Shown: positions 9,552 to 17,384 of the stretch, piece after piece
Numbering within the stretch: the stretch's first letter is position 1
Layout: each line of letters begins with the position of its first letter
Assembly (NCBI RefSeq): GCF_002909255.1
Contig: NZ_PIOB01000010.1
Span: 62,001-126,000, forward strand
DNA length: 64,000 nt
Direction: 5' to 3'
Source of the DNA: Arenibacter hampyeongensis
GTDB lineage: Bacteria > Bacteroidota > Bacteroidia > Flavobacteriales > Flavobacteriaceae
Program-made: the position numbers and the translations under genes
The notes under the pieces: generated by a model
What the model was told of the DNA's origin: nothing
Databases searched by the model: none
What the model saw: only the letters and a program-made list of their open reading frames with translations

Positions 9552-9851
9552 TCAATCAAAATAAAACAACCATCCTTCAGCTAAATCCTTCCAATTAGGA
9601 TTCTCACTATTGACTAATTGTTCCTTACGCCTCCTATTACCTGCCTTTATCTGTTTCTCCCTCTCAATAGCTTTTTGTATATCACTGAATTCCTCATAGT
9701 AAATCAATTTATTACAATTATAACGAGAAGCAAAACCTTGAAATACGCCAGTTTTATGCTCATAAATACGCTTAACTAGATTGCTAGTAACCCCAACATA
9801 GATGACAGTATTATTCTTATTGGCAAGTAAATATACATATGACCCGTTCAT
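9552..9851 (-). CDS. Small GIY-YIG nuclease family protein
   Basis: A 99-residue single-domain GIY-YIG protein (UPF0213/YhbQ-like). The domain occupies almost the whole chain: YVYLLAN (GIY position) and IYVGVTSNLVKRIYEHK (YIG position with the catalytic-type Arg), then YYEEFSDIQKAIEREKQIK with the metal-binding-type Glu, and a terminal NPNWKDL. I start at ATG 9851. The open frame continues to 9971, but that extension translates the neighbouring REP element. It lies exactly between two copies of the REP pair, and a broken second copy follows at 10051. Such proteins are DNA nickases/nucleases by family, but the substrate here is unknown. Confidence 0.88.
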   Translation of the reverse strand: MNGSYVYLLANKNNTVIYVGVTSNLVKRIYEHKTGVFQGFASRYNCNKLIYYEEFSDIQKAIEREKQIKAGNRRRKEQLVNSENPNWKDLAEGWLFYFD

Positions 9852-9889
9852 GATTAATATTTTGGTCAACGCTGTCAGACAGGAATAAA

Positions 9890-10019
9890 CAGATTGCTTC
9901 GTCGCTTGCGCTCCTCGCAATGACGTCTCTTTGGGACTAATAAAGCAAAGCCTTAACGACCATAGTTGCACGTCATTGCGAACTTGACTGTCCGCAGGCA
10001 GGCATAGGGAAGCAATCTC
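9890..10019. repeat. Bipartite REP-like element, copy 2
   Basis: Nearly identical to copy 1, with the same inverted half-elements bounded by AGATTGCTTC and GAAGCAATCTC. It separates the intact GIY-YIG gene from the broken one. Confidence 0.85.
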
Positions 10020-10050
10020 TTGAAGAGGGTATATAAGTTCATTATACTAT

Positions 10051-10349
10051 TCAATCAAAATAAAACAACCATCCTTCAGCTAAATCCTTCCAATTAGGAT
10101 TCTCACTATTGACTAATTGTTCCTTACGCCTCCTATTACCTGCCTATATCTGTTTCTCCCTCTCAATAGCTTTTTGTATATCACTGAATTCCTCATAGTA
10201 AATCAATTTATTACAATTATAACGAGAAGTAAAACCTTGAAATACGCCAGTTTTATGCTCATAAATACGCTTAACTAGATTGCTAGTAACCCAACATAGA
10301 TGACGGTATTATTCTTATTGGCAAGTAAATATACATATGACCCGTTCAT
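10051..10349 (-). pseudogene. Broken second copy of the GIY-YIG gene
   Basis: Nearly identical to 9552-9851 but one base shorter. A C is missing from a run of four at about 10291 (ACCCAAC against ACCCCAAC), so translation from ATG 10349 shifts after the IYVG motif and stops about four codons later. A second lesion converts the Lys codon of KQIKAG to TAG in the original frame. Two independent inactivating changes make this a pseudogene rather than a sequencing slip. Confidence 0.88.
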
Positions 10350-10387
10350 GATTAATATTTTGGTCAACCCTGTCAGACAGGAATAAA

Positions 10388-10517
10388 CAGATTGCTTCGT
10401 CGCTTGCGTTCCTCGCAATGACGCCTCATTGGGACTAATAAAGCAAAGCCTTAACGACTATAGTAACACGTCATTGCGAACTTGACTGTCCGGAGGCAGG
10501 CATAGGGAAGCAATCTC
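10388..10517. repeat. Bipartite REP-like element, copy 3
   Basis: Third copy of the REP pair, slightly more diverged (TTGCGTTCC, CGCCTCATTGGG). No GIY-YIG gene follows. The sequence after it (CATAGCTTTG) resembles that after the decayed left-border element. Confidence 0.85.
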
Positions 10518-10540
10518 ATAGCTTTGAACCCAAATATTAA

Positions 10541-10576
10541 AGATTGCCACATCACTAATGTTCCTGGCTATGAACG
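10541..10576. repeat. Decayed left-hand REP-like half element
   Basis: AGATTGCCACATCACTAATG and the following TTCCTGGCTATGAACG align with the left REP half (AGATTGCTTCGTCGCTTGCG, TTCCTCGCAATGACG) with scattered changes. It is the outer right border of the array. The remaining ~150 bp to ssb hold nothing recognisable. Confidence 0.6.
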
Positions 10577-10733
10577 TTTATGAATTCATTTTGCAAACCT
10601 CAAATTAGTAGTCGCGAGGCCATACCCGCTATAAACAAAAGAAGCAACCCAATAGACCCATATGGGATCCAATAGATTACTTCTTAGTACTGTAATATAC
10701 CCAGTAAATTCCTCCCTGGCAGCGAAGAAAAAC

Positions 10734-11066
10734 CTATTTCCCCAACATTAGGAGTTCATTACAGCGGATTTCGGTAATGTACCGCTTTTCCCCTTCCTTG
10801 GTTTCATAAGACCGAGTGGTCAATTTTCCTTCAACGGCAACTTCCTTGCCCTTGTTGAGATAGTTTTCTACGATTTCGGCCGTCTTTCCCCAAGCTACAA
10901 CATTGTGCCATTGGGTATCCGTTACCTTTTCCCCCTTGGCATTTTTGTAAGTCTCATTGGTAGCAATGGCGAACTTAGCCAATTTGCCACCTCCGTCTAG
11001 ATTAATAATTTCTGGATCGTTACCCAAGTTTCCAATCAACTGTACTCTGTTTCTAAGTGCGTTCAT
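10734..11066 (-). CDS. ssb: Single-stranded DNA-binding protein, short form
   Basis: A 110-residue Ssb with a complete OB fold: NRVQLIGNLGNDPEI at the start, FAIATNETYKNAKGEK, the aromatic DNA-contact segment TQWHNVVAWGKTAE, and VEGKLTTRSYETKEGEKRY. It ends directly after the fold at ELLMLGK, so the flexible linker and acidic tip (DDDxPF-type) that recruit partner proteins in ordinary Ssb are missing. Short Ssb versions occur as second copies in Bacteroidetes, so the genome probably carries a full-length ssb elsewhere. Three tandem TCGTTTGT repeats lie 117-144 bp upstream. Confidence 0.92.
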   Translation of the reverse strand: MNALRNRVQLIGNLGNDPEIINLDGGGKLAKFAIATNETYKNAKGEKVTDTQWHNVVAWGKTAEIVENYLNKGKEVAVEGKLTTRSYETKEGEKRYITEIRCNELLMLGK

Positions 11067-11182
11067 AATAGATGATTTTTAAATCCCGAATCCATTTCGG
11101 GAATGGTTAAACAGTTAATGATTTTTGATGGAACAAACTTAGTACCCGATACGAATGTTATTCGGTTGAAAAGTATTTAATT

Positions 11183-11210
11183 TCGTTTGTTATCGTTTGT
11201 AGTCGTTTGT
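11183..11210. promoter_or_regulatory. Three TCGTTTGT repeats with 10-bp period between ssb and DUF1304 gene
   Basis: TCGTTTGT occurs at 11183, 11193 and 11203, exactly one helical turn apart, in the divergent promoter region. A short palindrome, CGAAT-gtt-ATTCG, lies at 11152-11164. Together they look like a regulator-binding region controlling ssb and/or the downstream gene. The regulator is unknown. Confidence 0.45.
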
Positions 11211-11320
11211 AAATGTATATAGATGCCCCATAATCAGGCATTTTATATATAAATTAAACTCGAACTCAATAATATCCTTACATTTAAAGGAATCATAATC
11301 CGATAACCTAAGACTTATAT

Positions 11321-11701
11321 ATGCAGACCTTAATAAAAATTATAATTGGCATAATAGCCCTTGAACACCTTTATATTCTTTACATGGAAATGTTTGCCTG
11401 GGAAACCTTGGGCAAAAAGACCTTTAGAAAAGCGCTTCCAGAAGAAATGTTTAAACCCACAAAAGGACTGGCAGCAAACCAGGGGCTCTACAATGGTTTT
11501 CTTGCTGCAGGCCTCATATGGACCTTTTTTATCACTGACCCTACGTGGAGTACCAACATCGCCATTTTCTTTTTAAGTTGTGTGGCCATAGCGGGTATTT
11601 ACGGGGCATGGTCTGCGAGCAAAAAAATATTTGTGGTTCAGGCCTTACCAGCTCTCATGGCATTATTGCTGCTCTTACTATCTTCCTCCTATTTTTCCTA
11701 A
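11321..11701 (+). CDS. DUF1304 family membrane protein
   Basis: A 126-residue integral membrane protein with four hydrophobic segments (about 1-23, 55-70, 78-95 and 105-125). The family pattern is visible in LEHLYILYMEMFAWET near the N-terminus and KGLAANQGLYNGFLAAGL in the second helix, both characteristic of DUF1304 (PF06993). The function of the family is not known. It stands alone, divergent from ssb. Confidence 0.88.
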   Translation: MQTLIKIIIGIIALEHLYILYMEMFAWETLGKKTFRKALPEEMFKPTKGLAANQGLYNGFLAAGLIWTFFITDPTWSTNIAIFFLSCVAIAGIYGAWSASKKIFVVQALPALMALLLLLLSSSYFS

Positions 11702-11806
11702 TACTAATCCAAGAGTTCACTAACAAAATGCACACAGTTCCATTACCAAGGTTATTGCTTCCTTCTGCCATTTCAACCCAGTATGGAATATAAAATTGCC
11801 CATTGA

Positions 11807-12379
11807 ATGAATAATCCATTTATTACAGATCAGTCCTATAGGGGAATCAACTTTGTCTCCAAACCTTTGCCCAAAGGTGAATATGAGAATTGCGTTTTTG
11901 ACACTTGTTCCTTTTCCAAATCGGATATATCCAACTTCGTTTTTCTGGAATGTGTATTTAAGGATTGCGATCTAAGCAACGTTAACCTGAAAAATACCAC
12001 CTTTAAAGAAACAGAATTTAAAGGGTGTAAAATGTTGGGGATCCGTTTCGACCATTGCAACGACTTTCTGCTGTCGTTTAACTTCTACAATTGCACCTTA
12101 AACTTATGCTCCTTTTATAAATTAAAACTCAAAAACACGATTTTCCAAAATTGCAAAATGATTTCGGTGGATTTTTCAAAAACCCAACTAACAGAAACCC
12201 AATTTGAATCCTGTGATCTTCAAAGTGCAATCTTTGAAGATTCCAACCTAGAAAAGGTTGATTTCAGAACAGCATTTAACTATACCTTCGATCCTGAGAA
12301 AAACAAAATTAATAAGGCAAGATTTTCCAAGGAAGAGGTTCTGGGATTGTTAACGAAATATGATATCCGTATAGAATAA
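11807..12379 (+). CDS. Pentapeptide repeat protein (Qnr/MfpA-like fold)
   Basis: A 190-residue protein made almost entirely of pentapeptide repeats with the A(N/D)LxF-type spacing: for example CVFDTCSFSKSDISNFVF, CDLSNVNLKNTTFKETEF, and CDLQSAIFEDSNLEKVDF. These form a right-handed quadrilateral beta-helix. The length is near that of Qnr proteins that mimic DNA and protect gyrase, but many pentapeptide proteins do something else and there is no dimer-tail evidence here. A quinolone-protection role is only a possibility. Confidence 0.85.
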   Translation: MNNPFITDQSYRGINFVSKPLPKGEYENCVFDTCSFSKSDISNFVFLECVFKDCDLSNVNLKNTTFKETEFKGCKMLGIRFDHCNDFLLSFNFYNCTLNLCSFYKLKLKNTIFQNCKMISVDFSKTQLTETQFESCDLQSAIFEDSNLEKVDFRTAFNYTFDPEKNKINKARFSKEEVLGLLTKYDIRIE

Positions 12380-12453
12380 CATATTTGCCTTTTTGGATTA
12401 TGCGTTTGTAATCGGATAATTTGTACCTTATTGGTTCAAAAAATCATCCTTAA

Positions 12454-12942
12454 ATGAAGTATATCCTACTATTTCTATTAATTACCTCCGTACACGGTTT
12501 TGGTCAAAATACCATTCCGTTCACTGAAGGCCATACCTCCCCCAAAGCCCATTTATCCGATCTTTCCTGGATAGCAGGTCACTGGAAAGGCGTAGCTTTT
12601 GGTGGTATAATCGAAGAAATATGGAGTCCACCACTAGGGGATTCCATGATGTTCGTCTTTAAGTTAGTAGTGGACAACAAGGTTGCCTTTTACGAAATAG
12701 GCCATATTAGGCAGGAAGGGGAATCGCTTATCCTTAGGTTGAAGCACTTTAATGGAGACCTAAGCGGTTGGGAAGAAAAAGACAAGACAGTAGACTTTAA
12801 GTTGGTGAAATTAGAAGGGAATCGGGCTTATTTCGATGACTTCACCATAGAGCGAATAAATGACTCGGAAATAAACATGTATGTAGTTATAGATCAGGAA
12901 GACGGATCGCCTGAGGAGGTAAAGTTTAACTACAAAAAATGA
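12454..12942 (+). CDS. DUF6265 family exported protein
   Basis: A 162-residue protein with a signal peptide (about residues 1-17, ending at VHGFGQ). The mature part begins LSDLSWIAGHWKG and contains EEIWSPPLGDSMMF and LRLKHFNGDLSGWEEKD, the pattern of the DUF6265 beta-barrel family. Function is unknown. The stop codon overlaps the start of the next gene by 4 bp (ATGA), so this is the first gene of a four-gene operon. Confidence 0.85.
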   Translation: MKYILLFLLITSVHGFGQNTIPFTEGHTSPKAHLSDLSWIAGHWKGVAFGGIIEEIWSPPLGDSMMFVFKLVVDNKVAFYEIGHIRQEGESLILRLKHFNGDLSGWEEKDKTVDFKLVKLEGNRAYFDDFTIERINDSEINMYVVIDQEDGSPEEVKFNYKK

Positions 12943-13325
12943 CCTTAAACAAAATCCACCATATTGCCATCATTTGCTCGGACTATAATAAATCCAAAGA
13001 ATTTTATGTTGAAGATTTGGGCCTAGAACCAATCCAAGAAGAATTTAGGGAAGAGCGCAATTCCCACAAATTGGATTTGGCATTGAATGGCGAATACATC
13101 ATAGAACTCTTTTCTTTTCCAAATCCCCCAGCACGAACAACAAGACCGGAGGCAACTGGCCTCAGACATTTGGCTTTCGAAGTAGACGATTTGGAAAAAA
13201 GCATTGTTCATATGGCCAAAAAAGGCATTAAAGCTGAACCCATTCGCGTTGATGGGATTACTAAAAAACAGTTCACCTTTATATTTGATCCTGACGATTT
13301 ACCCATTGAACTTTATCAAAAATGA
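12939..13325 (+). CDS. VOC family metalloenzyme (glyoxalase I-like, GloA2/YaeR type)
   Basis: A 128-residue vicinal-oxygen-chelate protein. The two beta-alpha-beta-beta-beta modules and their metal ligands are visible: HHIAIICSDYNKSKEFY, the Glu of IIELFSFP, the His of GLRHLAFEVDD, and the Glu of PIELYQK. The LRHLAFEVDD and DPDDLPIELY pattern matches the YaeR/SMU1112c subgroup of putative lactoylglutathione-lyase-like enzymes. The true substrate is unknown. It overlaps both neighbours by 4 bp, so it is translationally coupled. Confidence 0.9.
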   Translation: MTLNKIHHIAIICSDYNKSKEFYVEDLGLEPIQEEFREERNSHKLDLALNGEYIIELFSFPNPPARTTRPEATGLRHLAFEVDDLEKSIVHMAKKGIKAEPIRVDGITKKQFTFIFDPDDLPIELYQK

Positions 13326-13930
13326 TTCGCATTAATGATTATATAGATAATTTCCGCACCACTTTCCCCCACCTCAGGGACGCTTCTCCCTGGGACGTAA
13401 CCCAATCCATTTCTTCAATGTTAATAGGAATTATTCGGGAACTGGATCCGGATAATTATTCCATTGAAGGTAATATCGCCATCCACAAAACAGCCATTAT
13501 AGAAAAAGGGGCTATTTTAAAAGGACCCATGATTGTTTCAGAAAACAGTTTTGTAGCAAGCCATGCCTACCTCCGAGGAGGGGTATTTCTGGGTGAAGGG
13601 GTACAGATAGGTCCATGTAGTGAAATAAAATCGAGTATAATTTGTAGCAAGTCCGCTCTAGCACATTTTAACTTTATAGGGGATAGTATTATTGGTAGCT
13701 ATGTAAATTTTGAGGCAGGGTCACTTATTGCCAACCACTATAACGAAAGAACCGACAAGACCGTTTGGGCCAGTGAATATGGCGACAGAATAAATACCGG
13801 AACCAATAAATTTGGGGCATTGATAGGGGACAATTCCAAAATAGGGGCCAATGCCGTACTTTCCCCAGGCACCATATTAAGCGTAGGTTCCATAGTAAAG
13901 CGACTGGAACTTATAGAACAAAATAAATGA
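13322..13930 (+). CDS. Left-handed beta-helix acyltransferase/sugar-nucleotide-type protein
   Basis: A 202-residue protein rich in hexapeptide repeats (IHKTAIIEKGAILKGPMIV and GDNSKIGANAVLSPGTILSVGS), giving an LbH fold as in the C-terminal half of GlmU or DapD-type acyltransferases. The N-terminal ~45 residues are helical and no uridylyltransferase domain is present. The middle segment with NFEAGSLIANHYNERTDKTVW resembles GlmU-related proteins. A likely acyl-CoA-dependent transferase, but the acceptor is unknown. It is coupled to the preceding VOC gene by a 4-bp overlap. Confidence 0.82.
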   Translation: MIRINDYIDNFRTTFPHLRDASPWDVTQSISSMLIGIIRELDPDNYSIEGNIAIHKTAIIEKGAILKGPMIVSENSFVASHAYLRGGVFLGEGVQIGPCSEIKSSIICSKSALAHFNFIGDSIIGSYVNFEAGSLIANHYNERTDKTVWASEYGDRINTGTNKFGALIGDNSKIGANAVLSPGTILSVGSIVKRLELIEQNK

Positions 13931-13937
13931 CCTGAAA

Positions 13938-14288
13938 ATGGAAAAAAAATGCTTGGAATGTGGAGATAAAATTTTAGGCAGGGTAGATAAGAAGTTCTGC
14001 TCGGACTATTGCAGAAACGCCTACAACAACAAACTGAATAAGGACAGTAAAAATCTGGTACGGAATATAAATAACCGCTTGCGTAAAAATTATAGAATCC
14101 TGGACAGTTATCCGTTAACGGATGGCAAAACCAAAACTACCAAGACCAGATTAATGGACAAGGGATTCGATTTTGAATACCTCACCAATTTATATACCAC
14201 CAAAAAGGGAACCACCTATTATTTTGTATATGATTTAGGATATCTCCCGTTGGACAATGATTATTATATGATCGTGAAGAGGGAATAG
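13938..14288 (+). CDS. Zinc-ribbon protein, conserved in flavobacteria, function unknown
   Basis: A 116-residue protein whose first 26 residues form a clear treble-clef/zinc-ribbon: C5-x2-C8, then C21-x3-C25 (KKCLECGDKI ... KKFCSDYCRNAYNN). The rest is basic and then aromatic-rich (TTYYFVYDLGYLPLDNDYYM). It is the last gene of the operon that starts at 12454, 7 bp after the beta-helix gene. I do not recognise a functional family. Confidence 0.75.
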   Translation: MEKKCLECGDKILGRVDKKFCSDYCRNAYNNKLNKDSKNLVRNINNRLRKNYRILDSYPLTDGKTKTTKTRLMDKGFDFEYLTNLYTTKKGTTYYFVYDLGYLPLDNDYYMIVKRE

Positions 14289-14313
14289 TTCCATGCCATT
14301 AAATAACAGGTAT

Positions 14314-14360
14314 ATCCACATCAATACCTCCCCCGAGGGGAAGGATATGGTTCTGTGGAT
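14314..14360. terminator. Hairpin between convergent genes
   Basis: Outer arms ATCCACA (14314-14320) and TGTGGAT (14354-14360) enclose an inner stem CCTCCCC / GGGGAAGG with a 3-nt CGA loop. It sits between the end of the zinc-ribbon gene and the end of the CBS gene, so it probably ends transcription from one or both sides. No T run follows on the plus strand. Confidence 0.5.
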
Positions 14361-14424
14361 TTGAAAATTCTTAGAATTATTTCTCTGCTACATAGCAGGG
14401 CAAGTGGGAAAATAAAGTAGCTTT

Positions 14425-14889
14425 TTATTTCCAGTTATGTCCGCTTAATTTTAAGGCGGCTATCACAATATCCTTACGGCTAATTTGACCTACCAAAATC
14501 CCATTTTTCATAACAGGCAATCTTCTTCTATGATGCTTGTCAAATACTCCCGCTGCATCAAATATAGACATATCATGAGGTATTGTCTCTACTTCTTTGG
14601 TCATAAATCGCTCAACACTTTTATCCAATATAGGCTGATTAAAATAACGGCTTTCCGAAATTTGTTTCATACAATCCGCCTCGGATATAATACCAACCAA
14701 AAATCCGTTGTTATCCAAAACAGGACCCCCAGAAATATGATATTTTGCCAAATGCTCCATAACCGTTAATATGGATTGATCGGGACTAAAGGTGATCAAT
14801 TTTTTAGTCATGTAATCCTCTACTAAAATGGGAGCGTCAAATTCCTTTTTTACGACCTTTCGTACTCCCTGAAAGCTTTTTATTCCCAT
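14425..14889 (-). CDS. CBS domain pair protein
   Basis: A 154-residue cytoplasmic protein consisting of two CBS domains: VEDYMTKKLITFSPDQSILTVMEHL ... GGPVLDNNGFLVGIISEAD, then VERFMTKEVETI ... RRLPVMKNGILVGQISRKD. Such pairs bind adenine nucleotides and act as energy sensors, often on a partner protein. I chose the ATG at 14889 (MGIKSFQGVRKV), the usual start of this flavobacterial family, over the in-frame ATG at 14943. It is convergent with the preceding operon. Confidence 0.9.
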   Translation of the reverse strand: MGIKSFQGVRKVVKKEFDAPILVEDYMTKKLITFSPDQSILTVMEHLAKYHISGGPVLDNNGFLVGIISEADCMKQISESRYFNQPILDKSVERFMTKEVETIPHDMSIFDAAGVFDKHHRRRLPVMKNGILVGQISRKDIVIAALKLSGHNWK

Positions 14890-15101
14890 TTCGTTTATTT
14901 TTAGGTTAATTTGAAAGATAGTATTTTTCAAAAGATTATACAACTAATTAAGATTTAATCAGTTAAAGTGACAAGTATTTGCTAATTTCATTACATATAA
15001 CTCAATAGACTGTGTTCTAAAATTATTTGGATTAAAGCTTAGATCAACTCTTTAAGGTATTCCACATATAATTTCTTAATTTTAAGTTTTTACAACTTAC
15101 T

Positions 15102-17384
15102 ATGAAGCAATATTCTTCTGCCCTCACCCTTCTTATACTCTTGCTTGCCATTTATTTGAGCTTTGAGACCTCTATGCCAAGCTACACTCCGAATGCAACC
15201 GTAGATGATATTTCGTTTTCAACAGATAGGGCATTGGTCCATGTAAAAAATATGTCTGAAAAACCACATGGAGTTGGATTTCCTGCCCATTCCGAGGTTA
15301 GGGAATATGTTATTGCGGAATTGAACAAGCTGGGCTTGGAAACAACGACCCAACAAGGGTTTACCGCTGGGGATTGGGGTAATTTCAGCAGTGCTACCAA
15401 TATCTTGGCCAGAATAAAAGGAACCGAAAAAGGGAAAGCCCTGCTTTTGCTCTCACATTATGACAGCAGTCCCCACTCCTCCTTGGGTGCCAGTGATGCT
15501 GCCAGTGGAGTAGCTACCATATTGGAAGGTGTTCGAGCTTTCCTAAAACAAAACCAGGCGCCAAAAAATGACATTATTATTCTAATTTCCGATGCCGAGG
15601 AATTAGGATTAAACGGGGCCGACCTCTTTGTAAACAAACACCCTTGGGTAAAGGAGGTAGGACTGGTATTAAATTTTGAAGCCAGGGGCAGTGGTGGCCC
15701 CTCCTATATGCTATTGGAAACCAATAGGGGAAATGCCAAGGTAATTCAAGAATTTATAAAGGCAGATCCCAAATTCCCGGTTGCCAATTCATTGGTCTAT
15801 AGTATTTATAAAATGTTGCCCAACGACACCGACCTTACTGTGTTCAGGGAGGACATGGACATTGAAGGGTTGAACTTTGCCTTTATTGACGACCATTATG
15901 ATTACCATACCGTACGCGATAATTACGCGCGATTGGACCGTAATACCCTTGCCCATCAGGGCAGTTACCTAATGCCTTTGCTAAAGCACTTTAGCAGTTC
16001 CGACCTCTCCGACTTAAAAAGCCCTAACGATTCTATATATTTCAACATACCTTTCTTTAAATTGGTATCCTATCCTTTTGATTGGATCTTTCCCATGCTG
16101 GGGCTTGCCATAATATCCTTCTTGGTCTTAATGCTATTAGGCCTCAGGAACGGCTCCTTGGAAATTAAGGAAATAGGAAAAGGTTTTATACCCCTGCTTT
16201 TAGTGCTGGCCATAAATGGCCTTGTAGGCTATTTTGGGTGGTCTGCACTAACCAGTATCTACCCACAATACCAGGATATTCTTCATGGGTTTACCTATAA
16301 TGGTTATTCCTATATTATTGCTTTTGTGCTTTTTTCAGTGGCCGTTGGTTTTTGGGCCTATCATAAATTGGAAACCACAAAGACCCAAAATTTAATAATA
16401 GCCCCATTATTTCTCTGGATCGTAATTAGCACGCTTGTCGCCGTGTATTTAAAAGGGGCCAGCTTTTTTATCGTTCCCGTTTTTGCATTGTTGGCATCGC
16501 TCCTGATAACGACCCATCAAAAATTGCCCAGTCCCTTTCTCTTGCTATTTTTGGCCTTACCGGCAATTTGGATATATGCCCCATTGATTAAAATGTTCCC
16601 TGTGGGTCTTGGCCTTAAAATGATGATTACCTCTACCCTTTTAACATCTTTAACCTTTTTCTTATTGCTCCCAGTTTTTGGTTCGACGAAAAACAAAAAC
16701 GGTTTGGCCTTTTTGTTTCTAGTACTTTGCTTCGGTTTTCTTCTGTCCGCACATCTTGATTCGGACTTTAGCAATGAAAATGCCAAACCCACCAGTTTGG
16801 TCTATTTGCTCGATGCAGATAAGGGAACTGCCGAATGGGCCACCTATGACAAGGTGTTGTCGGGTTGGACTTCGCAATATATAGATAAGAATAAAGAAAA
16901 CCCTATAAGTTCAGAGGACGAATCTCTTAGTAGCAAATATGCGACTAGGTTTAGCTATAGATCGGCAGCGCCCCTAAAAAATATTGCATCTCCTAAAATT
17001 GAAACCACTATGGATACCATTGTAGGTAACAGTCGCAAATTGGAAATATGTATTACGCCCCAACGTAAGGTCAATCGTTTGGAAATATTTACCAATGAAG
17101 TTGAAATCATTGAGGCCAAAATAAATAATATAGCACTGTCTCCCTATTATCTCAAAAATAAGAAAAGCCCCAAATTGGTTACCCATTATATCAGCAATAA
17201 CGATTATACCGAATTACAAATTACAATTTCCAAGGAAAGCCAATTGGAACTGACCCTATATGAGGCCTCAAACGATCTTTTAAGCAATCCATTGTTTACG
17301 GTTCCATCAAGGCCAGAGGACAACATACCTATGCCATTTGTTTTAAACGATGCCATATTGATTACCAAAAAAATTACATTTTGA
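15102..17384 (+). CDS. M28 family metallopeptidase with C-terminal membrane domain
   Basis: A 760-residue protein. One N-terminal hydrophobic segment (about 8-22) precedes a periplasmic M28 aminopeptidase domain. The two-zinc ligand set is visible: the His of LLLSHYDSS, the Asp of GASDAASG, the Glu pair of SDAEELGLNG, the acidic residue of LNFEARGSGG, and the His of IDDHYDYHTVRDN. From about 330 to 560 there are eight or so transmembrane helices, followed by a soluble C-terminal domain. This layout matches the Fxna/Pff1-like multi-pass M28 peptidases. It likely trims peptides outside the inner membrane. The next gene overlaps its stop codon. Confidence 0.9.
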   Translation: MKQYSSALTLLILLLAIYLSFETSMPSYTPNATVDDISFSTDRALVHVKNMSEKPHGVGFPAHSEVREYVIAELNKLGLETTTQQGFTAGDWGNFSSATNILARIKGTEKGKALLLLSHYDSSPHSSLGASDAASGVATILEGVRAFLKQNQAPKNDIIILISDAEELGLNGADLFVNKHPWVKEVGLVLNFEARGSGGPSYMLLETNRGNAKVIQEFIKADPKFPVANSLVYSIYKMLPNDTDLTVFREDMDIEGLNFAFIDDHYDYHTVRDNYARLDRNTLAHQGSYLMPLLKHFSSSDLSDLKSPNDSIYFNIPFFKLVSYPFDWIFPMLGLAIISFLVLMLLGLRNGSLEIKEIGKGFIPLLLVLAINGLVGYFGWSALTSIYPQYQDILHGFTYNGYSYIIAFVLFSVAVGFWAYHKLETTKTQNLIIAPLFLWIVISTLVAVYLKGASFFIVPVFALLASLLITTHQKLPSPFLLLFLALPAIWIYAPLIKMFPVGLGLKMMITSTLLTSLTFFLLLPVFGSTKNKNGLAFLFLVLCFGFLLSAHLDSDFSNENAKPTSLVYLLDADKGTAEWATYDKVLSGWTSQYIDKNKENPISSEDESLSSKYATRFSYRSAAPLKNIASPKIETTMDTIVGNSRKLEICITPQRKVNRLEIFTNEVEIIEAKINNIALSPYYLKNKKSPKLVTHYISNNDYTELQITISKESQLELTLYEASNDLLSNPLFTVPSRPEDNIPMPFVLNDAILITKKITF

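Larger units (their letters stand above)
9391..10387. repeat. Tandem duplication (~499-bp unit: REP pair plus GIY-YIG gene)
   Basis: The 499-bp unit 9391-9889 (REP pair, then GIY-YIG gene) is repeated almost exactly at 9890-10387 (498 bp). A third REP pair without a gene follows at 10388. Differences between copies are a handful of point changes and one 1-bp deletion, so the duplication is recent relative to the decayed flanking halves. Confidence 0.9.

Noticed and set aside
9852-9971. Upstream extension of the GIY-YIG protein
   Set aside because: The extension reads through the REP element. ATG 9851 starts the conserved domain directly.
9391-10517. CRISPR array
   Set aside because: Repeats are 130 bp with a 499-bp period and contain coding units. 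There are no uniform short spacers and no cas genes.
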